Source: Streptomyces sp. NBC_01476 (GTDB lineage: Bacteria > Actinomycetota > Actinomycetes > Streptomycetales > Streptomycetaceae). From it: a DNA stretch of 64,000 nucleotides. The notes beneath the pieces were generated by a model that worked only from the letters and a program-made list of their open reading frames with translations, was not told the origin of the DNA and ran no database searches. This document shows, in pieces, positions 35,141 through 45,100 of the stretch. A program made the translations under genes and the position numbers. How positions within the stretch are numbered: the first letter of the stretch is position 1; each line of letters opens with the position of its first letter. The stretch covers positions 62,001 through 126,000 of the forward strand of contig NZ_CP109446.1 in the NCBI RefSeq assembly GCF_036227265.1, written 5' to 3'.

Positions 35141-36119
35141 CTCTTCCACCTTTCTCACCTCTTCCCAGGTATACGAATCAGCCATCCTGTCGCAATCGGG
35201 CGGGGACACCCGGATGCGATGTTCGCCGTGATTCCGCCCTCGGTTCTGCGGGGTCCGGCGACGGGACGGGTCCGGAAGAGATTCACGGAATCGCGAAGAC
35301 CCCAACTCGGTGCCGGGTGTTTCCGGGTGCGGCACGAATAGGAGCCGCCGCGGTAACCACCGGGCGCCGTGCACGGACTCGCAGCGCCGGACAGTCGGCT
35401 GCCGGTGCGGTGGGCCTCGGACGCAGGCCGGCGCACACCGTGGCGACGAGGTCCGTCCGACGAGCCTTCAGGCCGCTACGGCCTTGCCCGGCACGCCTGT
35501 TGCCTGCGGGAACGCGACCCGGCGCCGCGTCATCACCCCTGCCGTCCGCCCCGGCTCGTGGCCGGTGGCCCGCTGCCCTGCCGTCGCCCGTGACGGATCC
35601 GCCCGACTCGCGGCTTCCGGGCGCATTACCCGGCCATGTCGCACTGATCCTGAATTCCGCCCACGCTGCGGGCACCTGCCGCACATTCGGGGTCCGGGCC
35701 AGGAAAAGGGCAGTTCGGCACTCGGGCACGCGGGTATTCCGCGCTGCCCGCGGCCAAGCCCTCCGAGGCATCAGGAGGTGCCTCGCCGAAATGGGCTTCG
35801 AGCCGCTCTTCCCCGCACTTGTGCAACGCACAGGTTAACGACGTATTGCCTTCAGGTTGCCGGCGGTCATAGGGTCAGTGAATTCCGATCCGGACGTGCA
35901 CCGGCGGCGGCAGCGGCTGACGGCTGCTCGGGCTCGCCGGCTCGCCCGCCTCGGACTCCGTGACGGCGGGTCGACTCCGCCGAGGCGGTCGGCGCCCTGG
36001 CGCTCCCTCCGGCCTCGCAGGACGACTCGTCAGAAGCGGTTTCCGGGGGCGTCGGCAGTAACCGCTCAACCCGTTCGCGGGCCCCGCCGGCCCGCCCGGC
36101 CGTGATGGAGAAGGTGGCT
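35141..36119. other. Long intergenic region before the giant gene, no confident gene
   Basis: About 980 bases with several open frames on both strands, none with streptomycete codon bias or a recognisable product; local GC content is lower than in the flanking genes at places (35160-35340, 35640-35880). It presumably holds the promoter and leader of the giant gene. I see no repeat, RNA gene or insertion-sequence end. Confidence 0.5.
35846..35873 (+). promoter_or_regulatory. Possible promoter of the giant gene
   Basis: TTGCCT, a 16-base spacer and CATAGG form a weak -35/-10 pair in an AT-richer patch about 250 bases before the start codon. Confidence 0.25.
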
Positions 36120-39100
36120 GTGGCTGTTGACCCGTTCATCGACGGTGTGGTGGTGGCGTTGACCGGGATGCATGTTCCGCGGGCGAAGGCGTCGGCGATC
36201 CGGGCGGCGGTGGAGCAGCCGAACGCGGCTCTGGTGGGGGCGTTGGGGGAGTTGCAGAACGAGATCGCGCGGGTGGCGAACTCGGTGGGGGGTGCGGTCG
36301 ACGGGAAGTGGAGCCGGGACTACGTCGAGGCGATGAAGACGTTCGCGTCGGGGGACGGTGCGGATGCGATCAAGAATCTGAAGGACACTGCCGCGAATAT
36401 GGCGGATTTCGGGCATGAGTCGGCGTATCAGGTCGATTACATGAACCGGATGATCATCGCGCAGGTGGTGCAGTTCCTGGTCGAGTGGGCGATCACGCTG
36501 ATCCTGGCGATCTTCAATCCGATCGAGGCGCTGGTGGAGCAGTCGTTCCTGCGGGCCCTGTACCGGGTGATCATGCGGAGCACGATCCTGCGGGTGATCG
36601 CGTTGATCGCTGAGCACATGGCGCTGAACATCGGTCTGGGTGCGGCGATGGATGTGCTGGTGCGGTGGTCGCTGGCAAACGACGGGGAGAGGACGTCGCA
36701 CGGGGGGGATTTCCTGCGGCAGGCGGTGGGGTTCGGTGCGGTGCAGGGGGCGCTGTCACCGTTCATCCCGTTCCTGGGCGGGGCGTTCGCAAAAGCGGTC
36801 GGCAGCGGTATCGGCCGCAACACCGCGAAGGACCTGTTCAAGAACATCAGCCGGGACCTGAAGACGCCGCCGCCGGGAGGCAAGGGGTCCTTCGGGCCGG
36901 GGGGGCCGGTGGGAAGGGACGCGGCGGGGGATCTGCTGACGGTCGGCGGGAAGGGCGCGGGGCGGGACGGGGACCATGTGCTGCCACCGCCGAGGGGTCC
37001 GCGGGACACCGGGCCGGGGGGCGGCCCGGGCGGGCCCGGCGGGACGCGCTTCGACGACTTCGGGCCCGGCGGGGTCGGCGGGGTCGGTGGGAGGGGGTTC
37101 GGGGACTTCGGTGAGTTCGGGCCGGGGCCGGGGCCGGGGTTTGCGCGGGATGTCGCGGACCTGACGGGGAGGCTGGTGGACGGGACGGCGTTCTCCGGGA
37201 TCAGCGGTGCCACGCGGGATACGTTCCGGGAGGCGGTCGGGGAGGTGTTCGCGCGGGATCTGCGGGGTCTGGACGCGGATACGGCGCGGGGGATCGGGGA
37301 GCACTGGGCGGAGACGTTCCTGGCGGGGATGGGCCGCAAGAACCTGGCCAGGGATCTGGATCACGCACTGTCGACACTGCCACGGGAGTACCAGGGGGTG
37401 CGGCGGGCGCTGTCCACGGGGGTGGCGGGGACTGTGGGGACGGACTGGGGCCGTAAGTTCGCTTTCCACGGTGCGATGGTGTCGGTGTCCGCGGCGCAGC
37501 AGAATCTCGCTGAGGGTTTCTACAATCTGGCGACCACCGGCAGGTTCACCACCAGTGTCGAGACCGGTATCGCCGGTGCGGGCGCTCACCTCGTCGGGCA
37601 CGCCCTGCATGTGAACGCGTCCGCGATCGGGGCGGGGCTGAAGTCCACCGCGTTCACCCTGAAGAACCTCACCTTCACCTCCGGGGGGTTGGCACCGGAG
37701 CACCTGAACACGGCACCACCCTCAGCAACCCCCGCACCCGGGCCCGGTCCTGACGGGAAGACCGGCACCCTCGGGACCGGCTTCGGGACCGGCTTTACGG
37801 GCGGAGGCGGGTCGGGAGGTGAGGATCTGCCGCCGTACACCGAGAGCCCCTCCGGCGTCCCGGTGTCCGGGCTCGGCAAGAACACCTTCGACCTGCTCGC
37901 ACCGGACCACACCCACACCAACACCCACACCAACGGCAACGGTGTCGACGGTTTCGAGGGTGCCGGTGGTGGTGTGCGTCTGCCGACGACGGACAGCAGT
38001 GACCTGCACGTCCCCTCACCGCCGCCGGTGGTACGGGACACCGGGGGGCACGTCCCCGCGGGCGGGGAAGGCGGGGAGGGCGGTGGTGGCCGGCAGGTGC
38101 CCGCGCCGCCGCTGGACCCGGGCCGGCACTCGGAACTCGTCCACGGGGTCAACTCCGAACTGGCCAGGCTCGGCCACCCCGGCCCGCACGTCGACGCCGA
38201 CACCGTCCGCGCCCACTACGAACAGCTCCCGCCGCACCGCCTCACCGAACCCCTCAAGCACCAGGCCTTCCACATCGCCGGCACCATCGCCAACCACGGC
38301 GACCCCCTCCTCCTGCGCGGCGGCAGCACCGACACCACCCCCACCCCGCAGGACGGCAACCCCACAGGGGAAGGCACCTCCACCAGCGACCTCTCCCACC
38401 CCGAACACAACCAGCAGCAGGACCAGCAGGAACAGGACCAGCAGCAGGAGCAGGAGCAGGGGCAGCCGCTCGGTACCGGCACCGACGTACCCCCGCCCCT
38501 CATCCCCCAGAGCCAGAGCCAGCCCACTCCGCAGGGCACAGGCGACACCCGCACCTCGCCCCCGCCGGCTCCCACGGCCGGCAAGCAGACATCGACGGGG
38601 TCGAGCGAGGCGTCCGGCGACGGCCGATCGCGAGGCGACGGGCTCCCCCAAGACCCGCTGCACGCCGAGGGCACCACCCCGCCGCCCGTCCGGACCACCG
38701 GGCACGACGAGGAGACCGCGATCCCGGAGCACACCGACCCGGCCACGGTCGAGCTCTCCCCGCGCCCCCTCCCTACCGTCCAGCAGACCGACGACACCAC
38801 CGCCCCGCCGCCGGCCGCCCCCACCATCACAGAAACCGACACCACATCCAAAGCACACCCTGACACCGAGTCAGCACCAGAGCCGGAGCCCACCCGGCAA
38901 CTGCCCAAGGACCAGCCACCGGCCCCCGGCCCGGAACGGAAGGACTCCGTCTCCGACGACAAGGCCCCCCTGCCGGAAGACGACAAGACCCCTACCGCGG
39001 AACAGGAAAACCCCACGGCGGGGCGCAAGGACCCCACCGCGGAACAGGAGAGCGAGGGCACCGGGCAGACCACAACCCACCCTTCCCCCCGAACCCTCCC

Positions 39101-42100
39101 GACCGTCCAGCAGACCGACGACACCACCGCCCCGCCGCCGGCCGCCCCCACCATCACGGAAACCGACACCACACTCAGGACGCAATCTGACGCTGAGTCA
39201 GAACCTAAGCCTGAGCCCCAGCAACAGCCGAAGCCGGAGCCGTTGACCCCCACAGAACCGAAAGGTCCCGCAGCGGAGAAGAAGGACTCCGTCTCCGACG
39301 ACAAGACCCCCACGCCGGAAGAGGAAAGCGCCGCCCCGGAACGGAAGCCAGAGGTCACCGAGGAGGACACCGGCCTCACCGGGGTTCACCCCTCCCCCAA
39401 CCCCCTCCCCACCATCCAGCAGAACGACGAGGTCGCCGCACCGCCCCCGGTCATCCCGACCATCACCATCACCGAAGCCGAGCCGAACCTCACCACCGAG
39501 TCCGAGCCGGAACCAGAGACGAAACCGGAGCCAGAGCCGGAACCAAACCCCACCCAGCAAGCACCCGAGATCAAGCCACTCCCCCCGGCCTCCGAACAGA
39601 AGACCCCCACCACCACCGACGACAAGACCCCCGCCCCCGAGCGGAAGGACCCCGTCGTCGAGGAGAAGGACCCCGCACCGGAGCAGAAGCCGGAACTCCC
39701 CAAGGACGACGACACCACCCCACCACCGCCGGCCATCCCCACCATCACGGTCACTGACACCACTCTCGAGACCCTCGATCCGGAGCCGAAGCCCGACCCA
39801 CGCGGGCTCAGGGCGGGCACATTGGCCCCTCCCCCGGAAAAGAAGGACGCCACCCCCGCCGAGGAGGAAGCCCCCGCCCAGGAAAAGAAACCAGAGGTCA
39901 CCGAGGAGGACACCGACCCCACCGTGGTCCAGCCCTCCCCCAACCCCCTCCCCACCATCCAGCAGAACGACGAAGTCGCCGCACATCCCCCGGTCATCCC
40001 CACCATCACCATCACCGAAGCCGAGCCGAACCCCACCACCGAGTCCGAGCCGGAACCGGAGCCAGAGCCGGAACCGGAGCCAAACCCCACCCAGCAAGCA
40101 CCCGAGATCAAGCCGCTCCCCCTCGGCCCCGAACACCAGGCCGTCTCCCCGGAAGACAAGGTGTCCGCCCCCGAGCAGAGGGACGAACAACAGCCCACGC
40201 CGCAGCCCCCGTTGCGCCCCCTCGCCCCGGCCCAGCGCGACGCGTGGGCCCACCGGCTGGACGAGCTCGCGCAGAGCACGCCGAACCTCGCCAAGGCGCC
40301 GGACGGTTTTCCCCCCAGCCGGGTCGCCGCCTGGCAGAACTACCTGATCGCGTACAACACCCGCCAGGCGGTGGTCGACGGCCGCCTGCCGGAGACCGTA
40401 CGCGTGGAGAGCGACCAGGAGCTCGCCGCCGCCCAGCACTCGCTGGAGCGCTGGGGTCTGGGCGATCCGCAGGCCCTCGTCGAGGACTACCGCTCCCGGC
40501 AGATCCCCGCACCGGAGCCGCTGCACACCACGTCGGACCTCAGCGCCCCGCAGCAGAAGCGGTCCGCCCCGCCGGCCAAGCTCCCCACCTTCATGGTCAC
40601 ACCCCCGGACGGCCGGCAACCCCACGCACTCGACCTGCCCCCCGAACTCGAACCCGAGCCGTACACACCGCCGGTGCCGATGACCGTCTCCGACCGCATC
40701 CTCGCCGAGCTCACCGGGATCGCCCCCACGATTCCGCAGCGGGTGCCGACGCCGCCGGCTCCCGAGCCGCATCCCCACCGTTCGTTTCAGCCGCAATCGC
40801 TGCTCTCGACGGACATGACGCCGTCCAAGCCCATCGAGGAGCGGCGCGACCCGCTGCGGGATCCGTCCCACCAGCCGCCGCACGACCCGCTGCACCACCC
40901 CGCCCAGGACCAGGACCACCTCACCCCGAAGTTCCCGCACGAGGAAGAGCCCGTCCCGGCCGAGACGGGTCTGCCGCCCGCCGAGCAGATGCAGCGGCTC
41001 AGGTCGATCGGCGTGCCCAAGGCCGGTCTGCCGCACCTGCCCGAGGTGGTACAAACCCTCCGGGATCTCGCCGACGAGCTCGGACACACGGTGTCCGAGC
41101 AGGACTGGGCCCAGTTGCCGCACCGGCTGCTGGCCAATTACCCCTTCCTGCTCCGCGAGGGTGCCGGCCAGGACGGTCTGCTGATCCCGCTGGGCAAAGT
41201 CGAGGCGCTGGTGACGCTCGACCTCGACGCGCCCCAGCCGGTACGGAACCCGGGCGGATCGGTGACCCGTCCGGACGAAGTGCCGGGAGACCCGGACGGT
41301 CCTGAACACGTGGCGACCGGCACCGTCAACGCCACGTACGCGACCGGTGCGCACGTGCAGCGGGAGGGTGGCTCGACGAGCGCGACCCGCGGCGCGGTGT
41401 CGGCCAAGTGGGGAATCGGCCTGCCCAACACGCAGGCGCATGTGCTGGCGGTCGGCGCCGGCGTCTCGGGCACGGCCAACGTGTCGGGCCGGTCCACCTC
41501 GCACACCGCGGACTCCGAGCGCGGCCACGTCGAGGACAACCGCGACGGTGCCACGCTGACCTCCTGGGAACCGACCTGGACGGTCCGGCTGCGCCCGCCG
41601 GGGGACCTGAACTGGCGGGAGCGGAAGGTCGCGACCAGCGACGACGAGCGGCTGCTGCTGTGGGTCCCCAAGTCGTATCTGGAGCAGCCCCCCGCGGAGC
41701 AGGTGCTGGCCACCGGCACGCAGGTGGTGCGCAACCGGCTGCCCCAGCACTACTTCGCGTCCGGGCTGACCGGGCTGCCCACCCTCTTCGACCACATCGT
41801 GCGGGAGATGCAGCAGGGCGGTGTGACCATGGAGCCGGGTTCGAAGGCCCGCCTGACCCTGGTGGACCGGCTGTGGAACCTGGGGTCGTTCCTCGACAAG
41901 TCGGTCAACTCGGATACCGGGTACGTCTTCCGGCTGCCGGGCGAGGACGGCGGGATGATCGCCTCGATCGCCGTGCACAGCACCCGGGTGCAACCGGGCA
42001 GCGAGCCCCGGGTCGGTGCCACCAGCGCCAAGTCCCATATCGAGAACGTGCGTACCGCGATCGACGGCACCAGTGGCGACCACTCGCTCAGCCACTCCTC

Positions 42101-45100
42101 CACGCTGACCCCGGTCAACGCCGAACTCGACGTGACCCCCTTCCCCCTCAAGGACCCGGATGCCGGCATCGGGTTGAGCCTCAGCCTCTCCTCGACGTGG
42201 GGCACCGGCGACTCCAGCGGCGCCGGGCGGACCGGACTGTGGGTGATGGTCCCGCGCTATTCCGGCCCCACCGCGGGCTACTGGGCGACCTTCTCCCACC
42301 ACGTGGTCATCTCACTGCGCTCGGACGGCGCCGACCAGTTGCGCTACACCCCGAGCGTGACCGGACACGCCCTGCTGCGGCTGCCGGAGCCCGAGGCGTT
42401 CAAGCACCACTTCCCGGTGGACCGCGCGTCGCTGCGCGAACCGTTGCCGACCGAGACCTCCGTGACGTACCGGAACGACGCACTGACCAGCCAGCCCTCC
42501 GCGGAGCAGCTCAAGCCGCGTCCGCTGCCGGCGCACATGGACGACGGCAAGCCGTACCGGGGTGTCGGCATGGGTCTGGTCGAGGTGCCCGAGGAGACCT
42601 CGCAAAGCCTGTACGAGGGCATCGCCGCCGAGCTGCAGAAGTTCGGCTTTCTGCTGCCGGACGGCCAGCGCAACCCGTTGGGCGGCACGACGTGGCGGGA
42701 CCTGGACTCCGCGCTCGACAGCCGGATCGACAACGAGGACCTGCTGAGGAAGTTCCTCGACGACGGCCTCGGGGTGCACCACGACCGGCTGCACCAGGAC
42801 GGCCTGCCCCTGGTGCTGCACCGGCGGCGGGGCTTCGCGGGCATGGAGTTCGACGTGGACACCGCGCGGATCACGCTCACCGCGCGGCGGACCGGCCCCA
42901 ACGAGTTCCTCGACAGCGCGCAGGACTATCACGTCACCAACCTGGCGATGGGCATGGACACCGCCTCAAGCGGGGTCACCGGCAGTCACAGCGTGTCCCT
43001 CAACTTCCGGGTGAAGAGCGTCTTCCGGCAGTTGCTCGGTGGTGCGGGCGGCTTCAACCTGGGGGCCGGGCGCAACGCCTCGGACTCGGTGTTCTACCTC
43101 AACAACCGGCCCGAGCTGATGGAGTACGGCACCGGGGACGTCCTGCGGGTGAAGGTGACGAGTTCGTACACCGCGACCATCGAGTTCCAGCACAGCGGCC
43201 TCAGCGGTCACATCAAGCCGGGCCGCCGCGACCCGGAGCCGGTGGTCGTGCCGAACCAGCCGGCGGTCGTACGGGTGCTGCCGCTGGGCGACGGCGCACA
43301 GGGATTCCGGGCCGGAAGCAAGCCGTTCACGCCGGCGAAGGTGCTCGACCAGGCGGTGATCTTCCACCTGGACACCACCGGGATGCGGCAGGAACTGGGC
43401 CGGCTGCTGGCCGATCTGGACGGGCCGAAGGGACGTGCGGCGCGGGTCATGGACTCGGTGACCGCCTCGCTGCGGGCCCATCTGAAGGAGGCGGCGAACG
43501 GCTCGCTCTTCACCGATCAGCCCTTCGACAGCGGGCTGTTCCGGGACACGCACGCCGCGGTGGACGTGCGGGCGAAGCTCGGCCGGTCGGACTTCATGGG
43601 CGCCTCGACCAACTCCTTCGTGCAGGGCGTGATCAAGCTGTGGCTGGCCCAGGCCACCACCTCGACGACGTCCTCGCACGGGCTGACCTGGGCCCAGGCC
43701 GATGTCACCGTCGGCGGGCACAACGCGGCCGACACGATCAGCGGCAGCGGCGGCGTCGACATGACCCACCACTGGGGGCACTCGGAGTCCGAGAGTTATG
43801 GAGTCCAGGGTGCACGGGAGATGATCCAGCTCAGCTTCTCCCACGTGTATCTCTACCGGGCCAGGACCGACTTCGAGATCTCCCGGCTGTCGGAGAAGCG
43901 CGGCAAGCTGCTGTGGACCTCGCGGGACATCGCCGAAGGTGCGGTGCGCGAACGGGAGATGATGTATCTGCTGCCGGAGCACGAGGCGCTCGCGCTCTAC
44001 GCGACCGAGGATCTCCCGGTCTCGGACATCCAGTTGAAGAGCGCCATCGAGCGCTGGATGGCCGACGAACTGGTGCTGCCCGGCAACACCGTGGCGGGCA
44101 TGCTCGCCCAGCACCGTACCGACCTGGAGGCGCGCCACCACCCCGTCCCGGACTATCTGACCAAGGCCGCAAAGGCGTTGGCCGACCGCCACAACACACC
44201 GGACGCCAACGACCCGACACGGCTGACGGTGTGGAAGCAGAAGACCCGCAACGCGTTCCACCGGGCCTTCCCGGAGGACGGGTTCGCCCTCGACCCGCAC
44301 GCCAACCCGCTGGCCTCCCTGCCGCTGCCGGAGTACTTCAGGCGGCAGGACCCGGGCGGGAATCTGCTCGGTCACGCGAACGTCGTCAGCATCGACCACG
44401 ACGGCAGGCGGTCCACCGCGGACCTGATCCGCGACGCGGTGGACCAGGCCGCGCCCGGTCTGCTGACCCGCCGGCCGGACCTGTGGAACAACTCCGGCCG
44501 CCACCTGGGCCGGCTGCAGAGCGCCGTGGACTCGCTCCAGTCGCTGTTCGCCCGCGGCCGGGACGACGCGGCGTACGAGGACCTGCTGTCGGCCAACGGT
44601 GCGGAGTTCTACCTGACCAACCAGGTGGGCTGGTTCCTCACCGACGTGGTGAAGGTGACGGTGAAGGCCGAACTGCTGCCCGGCATCGAGGTGATCGACG
44701 AACGCCCGCAGGCCGGTCTTGAGGTCTACGGCCACCACTACGTGAACGCGTCCCGGAACACCTCACGTGAGGGCGGTCAGAGTTTCACGGCCCTCAAGGG
44801 CGGCGCCGGGCGGGCGAACGGCGGCGGCAGCGGCTCGCTCGCGTTCGGCACCACCCGGCACCGGGGCGTCACGCACGCGCAGTCCGCGGTGTCGGAGCAG
44901 ACCGTCTACTCCTGGAACAACCTGTTCGAGGCGCGGGTACCGCACCGGTTCACCATCACCGCGACCCGGGTGGACATGCCGAACCGGCCGATCAACGAAC
45001 TCGCCGTGAGCACCTTCCGGTATCTGCGCGGTCTCGGCGCCGTCCGCACGGTGGTCTCGGAGGGCTCCACGCTGCTCCATCTGCCCAAGGGCATCGCCGA

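Noticed and set aside
35283..35831. Minus-strand frame of 182 codons in the gap before the giant gene
   Set aside because: Arg/Ala/Pro-rich without third-position bias or a ribosome site; overlaps equally poor frames on the other strand.
39198..42302. Minus-strand open frame of 1034 codons inside the giant gene
   Set aside because: Repetitive antisense of the Pro/Glu repeats (low-complexity Gly/Leu/Arg), with no motif or ribosome site.
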